Source: Ophiura sarsii (lineage: Eukaryota; Echinodermata; Ophiuroidea; Amphilepidida; Ophiuridae). From it: a DNA stretch of 64,000 nucleotides. Every line of letters begins with the position of its first letter. The first letter of the stretch is position 1. The translations under genes were made by a program, and so were the position numbers. Positions 1 through 10,513 of the stretch are shown here, piece by piece. Under the pieces are notes generated by a model that saw only the letters and a program-made list of their open reading frames with translations, ran no database searches and was not told the origin of the DNA. The stretch is taken from assembly GCA_035610835.1 (NCBI GenBank), contig CM069455.1, forward strand, positions 62,001-126,000. The letters run 5' to 3'.

Positions 1-660
1 CTTTTCTATTATATAAGCCAGTTTTAACACTTTCCACGTGGCAGTCGTCTGCAGACGACATTCTAAAATGTCTCAAACTGTTGTCAAAATTGTTAAATTT
101 CATAACCATACTTGGAATCACCATGTGAAATGCATTGAAATAAGTACAAACATGCCTCGTATTGGTTCAGTAATCCTTGAGATAGATTGGGAAAGATTTC
201 TGAACATCTGTTTTTATATGGTAAAACCAATAGCCGCGTGGAAAGTGTTACGCAATATGCCGCAATTGTAGCTTTGAATCTCAGCTACAAGTGCATTGTA
301 CATTGATATCAATACTGGGTGTTCAGTGAAAACCAAATTTCCATTTAGTGTGAATTTCTGTGAAATAAGGTCAAATATAACCGGTCTAAATTTCAGATAT
401 CTCTTTCACAGACTGCAAACAATAGAAATGGCTAATTTGATATTAAATTGCATTTTGATTATTCAGATAAGACAACCATTAAGCTTTAGTCTCCCCTATA
501 AGAAATACTGCAAAAGTAGTTTGTTTTTGAACTGAGATATATCAATTATAGGACTAACTGAAGGGGATTCAAGTCTCTTCACGAATTGATTTTCTATACG
601 GTTGACTATCTGATTGGCTATTCTGAAGGTTGCACACAAAGAAACTCATAAAGTGACAAT
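1..660 (+). repeat. Dispersed repeat, partial, matching 63527-64000
   Basis: Most of this segment aligns by eye with the last ~470 bases of the window. Shared landmarks are TTATATAAGCCAG, CTCAGCTACAA, CAGATATCTCTTT and TTCTGAAGGTTGCACACAA, in the same order and orientation. The copy is interrupted by a MITE at 24-251. At the other copy the repeat begins just after an exon with GGGTCATTCAATAAGT, an end resembling mariner-type elements, but no transposase is readable. Either a transposon remnant or the flank of another tandem gene copy. Confidence 0.6.
24..251. mobile_element. MITE with TTAA-type ends, copy 1
   Basis: The terminal inverted repeat CACTTTCCACG faces CGTGGAAAGTG, with TTAA on the left and TTAC (one change) on the right. 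A second copy at 26762-27012 has perfect TTAA on both sides. The internal sequence has no coding capacity. TTAA target duplication is typical of piggyBac-type elements, so this is inferred to be a non-autonomous piggyBac-like element. The related repeat at 63590 lacks it and shows an approximately empty site. Confidence 0.7.
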
Positions 661-1030
661 CATTCTAAAGATTTAACATAAGAGGCATCACTGTGGCATA
701 CATTTTACAACGAATGTGACCGATTAGAAATATTCCAGTATGCTAAAAGCATAGTAAGTATATACAAGTACAAAACCTTTAACTCTTGCAATATGATTGT
801 TCCATATTATATTTAGATATAATCCAACAATAATTCCATTTTCTGTGTTGAAATCGTGCTCTCAGTCTTACATCTATCGATACAATACGGAGAAAAACAG
901 CAAAAACATGTCTGTATACATTTTGAGGGTAATTTTCCGTTTTCGCTGTCCAAAATCTCTCTCTCGTCTTGACCACATCATACCACAGGTGAAACAGATA
1001 TTTTATTTGTATTGTGAAACACTGTGAGAC

Positions 1031-1404
1031 TTAAAGGCATATTATGTGATCTTTTCCAAGTAGCGCCCTCTATCATTGATTTTACTATGAAAGCAGATTT
1101 TCTTGCAGATTTGCATTTTTGATCATAAATCGTAAAGATCTTCTAAGTTACAGATCGATACGATTCCTGATTACTTCAAAATCATGGTTTGAAAATAGAT
1201 TGTACCGAGCGGTACAATCATTTTTTATTTAAATTTTACTCTAAATTCACTCTAAAACTATGATTTTGAGGTTATTAGGAATCGTATCACTCTGTCCCTT
1301 GGAATATATTTATGATTTATGATCTGAAAAGTAAATCTGCAAGAAATCTGCTTCCACTTTTTCCAGGATTGAGGGCGTAGATCACAGGTGGGTATGCCGA
1401 CTAG
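1031..1404. mobile_element. Long-TIR MITE, diverged copy
   Basis: It starts with TTAAAGGCATATTATGTGAT and its two halves are inverted repeats around a centre near 1215 (GTACCGAGCGGTAC). The right end is degenerate (GATCACAGGTGGGTATGCC). It belongs to the same family as 1705-2036. No open frame of interest. Confidence 0.6.
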
Positions 1405-1704
1405 TTTTATGTCTAAACTCAACATTATAGACATGATAGAGTCGACCGTCGTAGCGGGTGCGCCAAAAAGTGGCTCAATAAGTTGTAAAATAAGTTTTTA
1501 ACACAATTTCTGAGGCCCCATGAGCTATAAAAGGTTTGATTGTGTAACTCAAAATAATACACATTGATCAACTTTCAAACATGGTAAACACGTGCTCATT
1601 CTTCAGATTCCATTCATGTGGGTTTTTGCAAAAGAAATTGTCAAAACTTCAGTGTTATGCTAACATTACATAAATGAAACGTATTCCAAAGTGTTCAGAG
1701 AATT

Positions 1705-2036
1705 TTAAAGGCATATTATGTGATCTTTCCAGAAAACGCCCTCAACATCGAAAAAAAAATGAAAGCAGATTTTCTTGCAGATTTACATTTCTGATCATAA
1801 ATCGTACATACATTCCAAGTTACAGGGCGATACGATTCTTAATTACTTCAAAATCATGGTTTTAGAGTGAAAATAAACTGTCGGATTGTCGATTGTTGTC
1901 CGACAACGTATTTTACTCTATCTCTCTGTAACTTGGAATGTATGTCCGATTTATGATCAGAAATGTAAATCTACTTTCTAAAAGAAATCATGAATAGAGG
2001 GCGCTCTCTGGAAAAGATCACATAATATGCCTTTAA
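1705..2036. mobile_element. Long-TIR MITE, well-preserved copy
   Basis: A 332-bp inverted-repeat element. The left end TTAAAGGCATATTATGTGAT is matched by ATCACATAATATGCCTTTAA on the right. The arms are more than 100 bp and enclose a short centre near 1890 (GTCGGATTGTCGATTGTTGTCCGAC). Both ends carry TTAA, either as target duplication or as part of the repeat. Non-coding. Confidence 0.7.
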
Positions 2037-2086
2037 GTCAAATGCGCAAAATTGTCTGTTTCCAATTTGGTGCATTTATTCATACA

Positions 2087-2130
2087 CAGGCTGTCACAAA
2101 ATGATATATACCCATCGATGCCCAAATTTC
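2087..2130 (+). repeat. Solo end of the CAGGCTGTCCCAAAA transposon family
   Basis: CAGGCTGTCACAAAATGAT followed by ACCCATCGATGCCCAAA matches the terminal repeat of the 720-bp element at 23808-24527 with few changes. No partner end was seen nearby, so this is a truncated copy. Confidence 0.55.
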
Positions 2131-2360
2131 AAATACCAGGGTTTGAGTAAAACTAAGAATGTATCACCATTTTATATGTTCATTCTGTTTTGAGACAAAA
2201 TCGCAACTTAACAGTGGACTAACTGCACACCGTTGCTTCAATTGCTTGACAAATCTACCACTGTTTATTATATGGAAGTGACTATACGACCTATCATCGG
2301 GTAGCTAATTACTAAGGGTAAGGGTAATGGTTAAGTAGGGGTACCAGACTGTACAACCTA

Positions 2361-2501
2361 GGGTAAGGGTAAGGGTAAGGGTAAGGGTAAGGGTAAGGGT
2401 AAGGGTAAGGGTAAGGGTAAGGGTAAGGGTAAGGGTAAGGGTAAGGGTAAGGGTAAGGGTAAGGGTAAGGGTAAGGGTAAGGGTAAGGGTAAGGGTAAGG
2501 G
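2361..2501. repeat. (TAAGGG)n hexanucleotide microsatellite
   Basis: About 23 uninterrupted copies of GGGTAA, with a degenerate shorter tract at 2315-2340. On the minus strand the unit is CCCTTA. This is not the canonical animal telomere unit TTAGGG/CCCTAA, although it differs from it by base order only. Long leucine/threonine or tyrosine/proline reading frames across it are artefacts of the repeat. Confidence 0.95.
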
Positions 2502-2673
2502 ATGCCGTGCACACTAAACTGTCAGTGGAAAATTAAAATGAAATCGTAAATAATTCCACATTCCAAAATAAACTATAATGGATCAATAATGAATAATTAT
2601 ACGAAATGATAAACAATATTGAAAACTAATAAAAAAATGTACATAAACGATTAAAATAAAATGTCAAGCTGTG

Positions 2674-2862
2674 ATACAATACAATACAATACAATACAAA
2701 TGAGCATTTATAAAGCGCCTTTTCATCAAGATCAAAGCGCGTGAGAAGAGCAAACCCAATGGAACAAAAGGATAATGAACATAGTGATATGATTCAAACC
2801 CACGACCTCCGGTTTACTAGTCCTATGCTCTACCGCTGAGCCAACTATGCGCTAGGTGAACG
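2674..2862 (-). mobile_element. tRNA-derived SINE
   Basis: On the minus strand the head shows pol III boxes: box A-like TTGGCTCAGCGGTAGAGCA and box B-like GGTCGTGGGTTTGAATC. A ~100-bp body follows, with GGCGCTTTATAAATGC near the 3' end, and then a (TTGTA)n tail. The anticodon-loop position reads AGT (Thr-like), but the stem is degenerate, so this is not a functional tRNA. The AAGCGC...TATAAAT-type 3' end resembles the tails of the CR1-like LINEs in this window, suggesting mobilisation by such a LINE. Confidence 0.75.
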
Positions 2863-3212
2863 TGATAACAAACAAAAGTAATATCGTTCAACATACCACT
2901 CTTCTCTAAATTAGATGTTTAAAATGCTTTATATTTCTTAATCTTTGCAGTTTTAAGATAGTTTCTCGCTCAAAAGTTGTTTATTTACTGTTAAAGAATG
3001 TAATTCTGATTTAAATGTAACGAATAACACTACTTTTTGAAACAATTCTAGATATATTATATTTCGTTCGTACAGCATTTTGTCGATTTATGTGCACATC
3101 TTTTACGACTTAGTATTGCATCATGGGCTTTTTTGCCGGGCACGCGAGGACTTGGGAGCGAAGCGAGTCATGTAATTTTTGTCCAGGACAAACACTTGAG
3201 ATGTACACGCCC

Positions 3213-3640
3213 CTTTAAGATGATTAAGGTTTCCAGCGACGATCGATGTTCTTTTTGTAATCAGGTCCAGGAAACAATTTATCATATATTCTGTATGTGT
3301 CCTATTACTAATACCATTTGGAGAAAGCTCGAGGAATGGATTCTATGCAAATGTAAAATTAAGGTTTCGCTGTGCGAAAATTACATTCTCTTTGGCAAAT
3401 TCCCAATAGTAAACATCCTGGTCTCAATAACATCATTTGATTGCAAAATTTGCTGTATACAGAAATAGGTGCAATGGTTCAAAACCGTCATTTCAAAATA
3501 TCCAACATGATATCATTAAGTACCATAACAATGAAAAACACATGTGGGAAAATCTCTTAATCCCTCTGTATAAAAGTGGGACGTTTTCCACATGTTTTAG
3601 TACGTTATCCTGTATTTATGCATACTAATCATAGTTTGGC
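3213..3640 (+). pseudogene. L1/Tx1-like LINE 3' fragment (zinc-knuckle region)
   Basis: The translation contains CSFCNQVQETIYHIFCMCP, the Cys-Cys-His-Cys knuckle found at the C-terminal side of many non-LTR reverse transcriptases (zf-RVT type). A frame change follows near 3440. It is 5'-truncated. A longer copy of the same element lies at 44885-46140, within the duplicated partner segment. Not a host gene. Confidence 0.65.
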
Positions 3641-4066
3641 ATGCGATATATAGTCTACTTATTGATGCTACTCTCACAGTTATCCACACACATTATGTAT
3701 TCTTACTGATTTTTAATCGTATATTTTCTGTATATTTGATTTGTCATAGCAGATGAAAAAGAGAGAAAAAAGAAGAAAACAAATCAACTGAAATATGTTT
3801 TTATGAAGTAAAGGGAGAAAAGGACAGTGAGATAGTAAAGAGACTGATAAGAGAAGAAAAAACACGATTTGCCACTGTAATTCTTTTTAATAGCGGGTTG
3901 AAATAATCCTTAATATAAGAAATATTAGTACTGTACACAAAATGTCATAAGTGATAACCGTTTTACAAAAATCCCCGTGAATGGAATATGAGGAACAAGC
4001 TTGTACCGACATCATCAATCTTAGGATTTTGCATTTTGGATGTGTGGATTCCATTAAGGGCGCATG

Positions 4067-4685
4067 TCACAGGCGACAGGTAGCAGCAGCCACGGTCTTG
4101 TACAAAATGCACACCAACCACTGCCCACAAGACTTAGCAGCATTGCTCCCCACACCATATGTTCATCGTCGTGCTACGCGTTCAAGTGTTGCAATGCCAG
4201 ATCATGCCCTTTCATTGCCGCCTGCCAGAACTTGCTGCTTAGACAGAAGTTTCATCCATACTGCTGTACCACTGTGGAACAGTCTTCCAGACAATGTTGT
4301 TGGCAACATCCACGAGGAAGGACTACAATCTTTTAAGTGTCGTGTTAACAGACACGTTCTCTCCAACTCTTCAGAGTATGTCGGCTAAGCTCTCTCGATG
4401 TATCAATGACCTCCAGATATTATTTGTCTTCTTATTAATGTTATTCTCTATGTTTGGGTGTTTATCTCATTCCTGTCCCACGCCACTTTCATTGGCTTTT
4501 TTACTTGCCCAAATTGTGTTTACTTGTATTTTTGATTATTTTCTGAGTTGCAGTGAACCAATTGATTGGCCCATCAGAGCTCTCTGTTGAGAGTTACTCG
4601 TTTGATTTGTAATCACTCAGTTCATTAACTGTGTTAATGTCTGTTGGGCTATTGTTCACATTTGCTCTTTATATACACAAAAAAA
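4067..4685 (+). mobile_element. 5'-truncated CR1-like LINE insertion
   Basis: Absent at the orthologous position of the duplicate, where CGCATG runs straight into ATGCACATT near 46652. The insert opens with the C-terminal tail of a CR1/Jockey-group reverse transcriptase; RRATRSSVAMPDHAL, RSFIHTAVPLWNSLPDNV and FKCRVNRH are typical 'LWNSLP' tail motifs. A stop comes at 4388, then a ~290-bp 3' untranslated part ending in an A-run. It inserted after the segmental duplication or was lost precisely from copy B; the former is far likelier. Confidence 0.85.
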
Positions 4686-5410
4686 ATGCACATTTTACAT
4701 TGAGAAGGCTGGCAAGACATATCAGCGTTTCGGTTGTACAACACGTCAAGGATAGTTTTGACCTCATTTGCAACCGGCAAGAAGTTGGCGGATTATATAA
4801 TCCAAATCAACTATTCGTCTTCTTCGAATGACGGTAGTCGGGGTTGAAGAAGGCGTGGACGATAATGAAAGGGCAACAACATGTGTATTCGTAAGCCTTT
4901 GAATGTGGCCCACTGAAGTAAATCGACCATTTAATTGTCTTGCTGCCATCTTGATCGTTACGCTACGAGGATTGTTATTTGAATTTTGATGACATGTGCA
5001 ATCGTTGACTGCATCGGACCGGCCTTTATACTTTGAAAAGTTACACGCGTTACACTCCAAGCAAATAATAAAAACAAAATATCACAATCATCAAAGAATT
5101 ACAAATGCATTGTATAACTGGAGGTGGAGGCGAGGTTTGGTAAAAATAACGTAACGTTGATCATGTTGATACCAAAATGAGAGATTTCTTCACACCAATT
5201 CGTATACAGTGCACGTTTGGAAATATTTTCATTCGATTCCTTTTACATACAGAGCCCTCTCAATTGTGTGTTTATTCTGCGCTCATTGGGAAATAACTTG
5301 GTATCACTCTGTCAAATCAAATGTTCAATTGCAATGAATTAACAGGGAAGTTGTGTATACAAAATAGCAGAGAAGCGTCTTGCGAGGAAGTGATATATTA
5401 TTTTAATTTC

Positions 5411-5418
5411 TATATAAT
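5411..5418 (+). promoter_or_regulatory. Possible TATA-like box of gene 1
   Basis: TATATAAT lies ~110 bp before the exon-1 ATG, in a stretch conserved with the other gene copy, where TATAAATA occurs at 47386. AT-rich background makes chance matches easy. No transcript data. Confidence 0.25.
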
Positions 5419-5525
5419 TATAAGTAAATGGTTTCAGTTTCTCATACAAACTTAATCGAGGTGCTGACCAAATAATCACACTACTACTGAGAGGACATGT
5501 CCAAGTTCGTAGCTCCTAACACACC

Positions 5526-5592
5526 ATGGAGGAAAACATATGGATGCGTATTTTTATCTTGTTTTTTATCACATCATCTGCAGCATGTAGTG
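5526..5592 (+). CDS. Gene 1 exon 1: signal peptide
   Basis: Encodes 22 residues, MEENIWMRIFILFF then ITSSAACS, and ends in phase 1 (AGT G) before a GTAAGA donor. The short polar start, hydrophobic core and small residues near the end make a good signal peptide. The ATG has a strong context (ACACCATGG). The single base left over joins the next exon as G+AT, giving Asp before NPETC. The paralogous exon at 47498-47564 has the same length and phase, and nearly the same protein, which supports the start. An earlier weak-context ATG at 5497 opens a different overlapping frame. Confidence 0.8.
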
Positions 5593-5765
5593 GTAAGATT
5601 GCCTTTATACGTTTAATATATCGAATTTGGTCGTATTATTGGTTATGAAAAAAATTAACCCGATGTCCCGTCCAACTGATATGTGAAAGCGGTAAATATA
5701 GTTAATGCGATCATCATGATAACGTGGCCCTATCTGCGTACGGTATTTTATAATCTCGTTTTGTG

Positions 5766-6442
5766 ATCCCAGTCAAAGGGCATTTTTGTATCACAGTCTT
5801 CAGAATGCTGTGTTCAAGCACATGATATCCTTTGCACGTGTGACCTCAGTCATTTCTGTACAATGTACCGCTGTAATCTAAATAGCTAACCTAACATTCT
5901 TTTCTAAGTATGTCAATGATTGAGAAATATTGCTGCTAAGGTAAGCTTAAAAGCAATTCTTTTAAATTCCTCTTGGCCCATTTCTTGAAGACACGCTCAG
6001 AAAATGATGACCGCGTTCCTTGTTGATTTTATTGTGTTGAGGGAATCTATATTTCCCAAAAGCTCGGTAAATTCCTCATCTTTTAAATTATACATGTAGA
6101 AGCAAATCTCCCGGGCGTCTACTTCTCCATTTTGCAATTTTGCCATCAGCGAAAAATAGTCTCAATACATGCTGAATAAACGCTAAAGATGCGTAAAACC
6201 TTACTCTATTGATGAATATTCGTAACGAACAAATTTATGGGTATGAAACAAGAAAATATTGGTCGGCAACCCGGTCGGCAAAATATCTAGAATATTAGTC
6301 GCATCTGGGTTCTTTGGTTGATCAATACTCAATACAAAGTTGTATTGTCCCGTTATAAATAACAATGTATAATATTTGATCATGGGAATACTTCGTTTAC
6401 TACGATTATACTTTGAATTAATACTATAGTATGAAATATCAG
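5766..6442. other. Intron 1 sequence, nothing recognised
   Basis: AT-rich sequence after the end of the segmental duplication. No coding similarity, repeat partner or RNA signature was seen in this stretch. Confidence 0.5.
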
Positions 6443-6496
6443 CAATTGTTATGAGGTTTATAATTATTTTAATAAGTATAAACCTCATAACAATTG
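6443..6496. repeat. Short perfect hairpin
   Basis: CAATTGTTATGAGGTTTATA pairs exactly with TATAAACCTCATAACAATTG across a 14-nt AT-rich loop. Located in intron 1 of gene 1. No transposon ends were recognised; it could be a tiny MITE or a structured intronic segment. Confidence 0.8.
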
Positions 6497-6602
6497 ATAC
6501 CTTAAAAGGTATCACTTAGCAATATATAATCAAAGTGCCATGAAGGGGGATGTAGTATGTTATATAAAGTACCGTACTGTATCAATGCCATCAAGATAAG
6601 CA

Positions 6603-6899
6603 TTGTTATTACTGTACCACAGGAAAAAGTGTAAATATATGGATCTCATCCAAGAATGCCAAAATGCAGGATGGGAGATCACATATTTTCCAGTGGAAAT
6701 CGGATCAAGAGGGTTCACCAACCAAACTCTCAGATCGTGCCTCAAGAACCTCGGGCTAAACAACAAAGAGATCAAAAAGACCATAGAAGAGGTGTCTAAG
6801 ACAGCCTTGAGAGCTACATACACTCTATGGCTAGCAAGAAGTAACAAAATCTTTGGTAGATGGGAGTTAGTGCAAAGACCAGAAGTGAATGAAAGATAA
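6603..6899 (+). pseudogene. Retroelement C-terminal fragment
   Basis: A 98-residue open frame: KKCKYMDLIQECQNAGWEI, YFPVEIGSRGFTNQTL, then an alanine/tryptophan-rich tail (TALRATYTLWLARSN). This wording resembles the C-terminal segment found in some zinc-knuckle non-LTR elements of marine invertebrates (R2/Hero-like), after the reverse transcriptase. No upstream reverse transcriptase remains. Assignment is by recollection of the motif, not by search. Confidence 0.4.
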
Positions 6900-7286
6900 T
6901 CTCTTGTACTTCGATCAGGATATTGCGAAATATTGATTTTCAATTGTACCGAAAATGTATCACGTGGATGAACACACCTGCTCGGAGGCGGTTAGAAGAC
7001 GAGCGTCCGGGCTGAAAATAGGGATGGCGCTGTTTAAATGATCGTATCGTAAAATGTTATTGGAAACAAAGATAGCTGTTATTGTATGTTTGGTATCAAC
7101 ATAATTCTACACGTCATGTCTGTCCAAATATGTTTTTAGTTTTATATTGCGAATTATCTACGGGACATGAAGCTTTAAAAATGTATTGACACCCTGTACA
7201 TACAACACGTGTGTAAATGGTGCAAACCGTAGGCCTATATCCAGGATAACAAGTGTTAAAGTGACTGTTTGACGATTTTATGAAAT

Positions 7287-7627
7287 GTTAATGTTTGTTT
7301 ATTAGAATAAAGCATTCGAGACATTCCAAAAATGGTTACTAAGGGCCCAAAATCGCGACTCTTTTAGCCCTAAATTACATGTAATCCAATGCCCTGTTGT
7401 AACACGCAGTGGTGACACTCGATTTATATCGATTTGCATTGATTTTGAGTTTATAAAAGAAGTAATTGTTCTTAATTTCAAAAAAAACATATTTCTGTCC
7501 ATGTCATACATAAATATCATGAACATGACCCCATTTTCGTATCGTAAAATGTAATTGGAAGGTGTAGCTCTTCTTGACGATTTATGAACTTTTAATGTTT
7601 GTTTATTAGAATAAAGCATTCGAGACA
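7287..7627 (+). repeat. Direct repeat pair
   Basis: A ~36-bp segment beginning ATGTTTGTTTATTAGAATAA and continuing with AGCATTCGAGACAT occurs at 7291-7324 and again at 7594-7627. Nearby CGTATCGTAAAATGT is also repeated (7023 and 7536), suggesting an old ~500-bp partial duplication. Non-coding. From here to 9480 nothing else was recognised apart from an 18-base C run at 9010-9027. Confidence 0.5.
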
Positions 7628-9499
7628 TACCATAACGTTCCATATGCCTGTAGAGTTTGAGCCCAAAGTTTGTCAGGACGCTAGTATTTACGTGTGAACA
7701 TGGTTTGAATGGTGTGAACCCCTTGGACTAACTGTCTAGACGACCCAAAAGTCAAACACTCCATCGATGTACCTTGCCACATGTGCCGACATTAAGCTTA
7801 AGTTGGGCTAATTTTTAATATAAAATCTGCTCTAAATCGTAACTTCTCTCGAAATTTGAACTTTTGATTTGATTTAATCTGTAATAGCACAAGTTTTTTA
7901 AGCAAATTTTAGTTCAAACATTTAATTTCTTAACACAAGAAGTTAAAGAACTTTGAAAAGTCTCGTGTTGGGCTCTAAAGTTCCACCCAAGAATTACATT
8001 CATCCAACACCATTGACCGCATGCTGGTGACCTTGAGTGTGGCAGCGGTAGAATTGGTAGCAATCACTGCAATCGTGATTTAGGCTGCTTGACCAAAACT
8101 AAAATCTGTTGTAGCCATACTGAATCGTGCATTTTCTCGACATTTGAACTTTTTAATTTGAAACAGCAGTAGTTTTTATAACAAAGAATGAATTTTATAA
8201 CATAACAAATGATAAACTTACCATTTTGAAGCCCAACATTTGCTGATCCACCCAACTTATCATCGACGGTTGAAGCTATTTATAGACAATTATGGAGTAA
8301 ATGGAATTATTGTGAACATGAAATCGTTTCTAATACCATATCTTGAGATATATCCCACTGATTAAGCTTGCTATTGTTATATAATGTATTACTTTTTTTG
8401 TACTTTAAATAATGAATCTAAAAAAAATCTGCATTGATTAAATTTCACAATGACCCCCACTAGTGTGATGGCCTTCCTACCAAACACCCTAGTCAAAACC
8501 AGCGTAGTAGGTCGATCCAAACTGCCCCCAGCAGGTACCCAGCGCCGTAGGCACTAACAACTGGTGCAATAACTCAAAGAGTTGGGAGGGAAAAAACTTG
8601 ATTTGTAACTGCCCCATAGTCGCGGTCAGGAAAATCTCAGAACTTACAGGGAACGGAACCGTAATGTAATCCAATGGGCGGTTTATTTAGTGCTGTGCCC
8701 CCCTAATGGCCGACTCAGAACTTGTAGCAGGAGGCACGAACGTTGATAGCAAAGGCACACTCGACTTGCAGGTATATAAAAGCGTCCGCAATGTTTATAC
8801 AGAATTGAAGTCATGTGCTTTCTTGCAATGCTTTCCCATGTAGTAAGTCAAAGCCATACGGGAAGAGCCAGATTTTGAAGTGTTTTGCAAATGTGATAAT
8901 CGAGCCGGACTTTTATTGCGCAATACCCGCAGCTTCTCTTCAAATCGTTTCCAGGCCATTGTCAGCAGGTCATTCGCGCTCACAGACATAAATCCCAGAG
9001 GGGTTTCCTCCCCCCCCCCCCCCCCCCAATAATACTAATTAATTGTTCAAAGGTTACAGTCCTTGATACATTTCATGTTTTAGGGTTGACAGCTCCCTTA
9101 AAGGTGTAATAAGAGATGTTTAAGGTTGTTGTTTTTACAATATTTACTTAATATTAAAGATAATCATTCTAATACGCCATTATTGTTGTTTCTACTCACA
9201 ATAAAGCAGCAAGACTTGATTAAAACAATGTTGAAATATGTTAAAATATCATCGCTATTCAAATTGAAACTTTCTTTGAAAAACGCCCTCTATGTGATAT
9301 CGTATGTAACATGAATCGAAAAGAAAAATAGCGTAACGCTGTTTACCATAAAATGCTGTCCGAGCCGGGGATGGAATGTTTTTGAAACGACGTTTTATTG
9401 CACAAAGATGGCTGATTTTTCTTAATCCTTACAGCTGTAAGTTGTGTATGTAATACAATTGTAACTAGATATGTCTCCGGTCTAAGACCAGGGTACCTT

Positions 9500-9771
9500 G
9501 ATTTTTGTCTTGTTCCTGACCGTTTGACCCCAAGGTCATGATTTAATTGAAAACCAAACTATTATATATGCATACGGTCAAAAGGCATATGTTGATTTAT
9601 TCTGAAGATCCTAGGTCATTTCAATAAAATGCAAGGGCGTTTTAAGTGAAAATCACGTTTTAACCCCTAGTGAACCCTGTGTGATCTTTGACCCCAAACT
9701 GTGAAGACCCTATATGAAGGTCAGGTAGGGGGTCCTACTGACCAAATCTGGTGATTATAGCATGTAAACTG
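9500..9771 (+). repeat. DR1-containing satellite repeat, left part
   Basis: Same repeat as 14528-16160. Shared features are the order TATATATGC-TACGGTC, CCTAGGTCATTTCA, GGCGTTTTAAGTGAAAATCA, GGGGGTCCTACTGACCAAAT and ATAGCATGTAAACTG. It is cut at AAACTG, where the LINE begins, and resumes after it. Contains one degenerate DR1 motif, TGATCTTTGACCC. Confidence 0.85.
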
Positions 9772-10513
9772 AATGTATTCAATCCAAAGCTTAAAAAGTG
9801 GCAATCTGTTATCGGGCTCATTATCTCATTACGTATCTGTGAAAACAAATTTTATAAATGTATTGGTTCTTATCACGTCAAAATGTGTACATAATGCTTG
9901 CCAAATTATTCAATTGCATAACCCGTGTCTGAGGTCATAAATTGATGCCTGTATTTTAGCCATACGAACATATTGCATAGTATTATAATATAAATCAAGT
10001 CGATTTTTCAGTTGGTGTATAAGTGATGCTTACTATTAGGATCATTGCATTTCTCTAAACACTTACGTATGCTTATAATACATTGTCTATTCAAAATATG
10101 CTAAACTTGACCAGTTACCTCATCATCCCCAAATCTTCCTTTATATCATTATTAGCAGGTAATCAATATTTATACATATCGACTTAATGACACTTGATGC
10201 CTGTCAGCATCAATGGTATTTCATTATCTGTAACATCATAAGTCCACCATAACATTCATTCCAAGTTGCAAACTGTCTATCGTGCTCATTATCTCTCTAC
10301 GCATCCGTGATTACAAATTTAAGTCCATCATACAGACTGAATGCGTTCAATCCAAGTTTACTGTCTATTGTGCTGATTTTCTCACGTAATCTGTGAAAAC
10401 ATTTTTTTTTTTTATATGGTTAGTCACTAAAACGTGTATTGCAATTGTTTTGGGCCTAACCGCTTTATTGTACGAGCCATCTACAAACTTTATTTAAACC
10501 CACTTAAGTTTGG
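9772..10513 (+). promoter_or_regulatory. LINE 5' untranslated region with imperfect monomers
   Basis: Three related units around 9772-9850, 10250-10320 and 10335-10400 share a CATTC/CGTTCAATCCAAG-like start, a CTGT(T)ATCG-like block, GCTCATTATCTC and an ACG-ATCTGTGAAAACA end. Repeated monomers at LINE 5' ends often act as internal promoters; that role is inference here. Confidence 0.45.

Larger units (their letters stand above)
3213..5765 (+). repeat. Segmental duplication, copy A (holds gene-1 exon 1)
   Basis: Nearly colinear with 45752-47748 at high identity. It covers a LINE 3' fragment, a common linker, the putative promoter, the signal-peptide exon and the start of intron 1. The copies differ by a 619-bp LINE insertion here (4067-4685) and small indels. 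The duplication is what gives two receptor genes the same start region. Confidence 0.9.

Noticed and set aside
2305..2514. Long Leu-Thr and Tyr-Pro repeat proteins and an interstitial telomere
   Set aside because: The frames come from the TAAGGG microsatellite, and the unit is not the canonical TTAGGG.
8795..8989. Small minus-strand protein (64 residues)
   Set aside because: Open and fairly balanced in composition, but no family, splice context or partner copy; not enough to call.
9126..9314. Small + strand protein of 62 residues
   Set aside because: AT-rich chance frame with no recognisable features.
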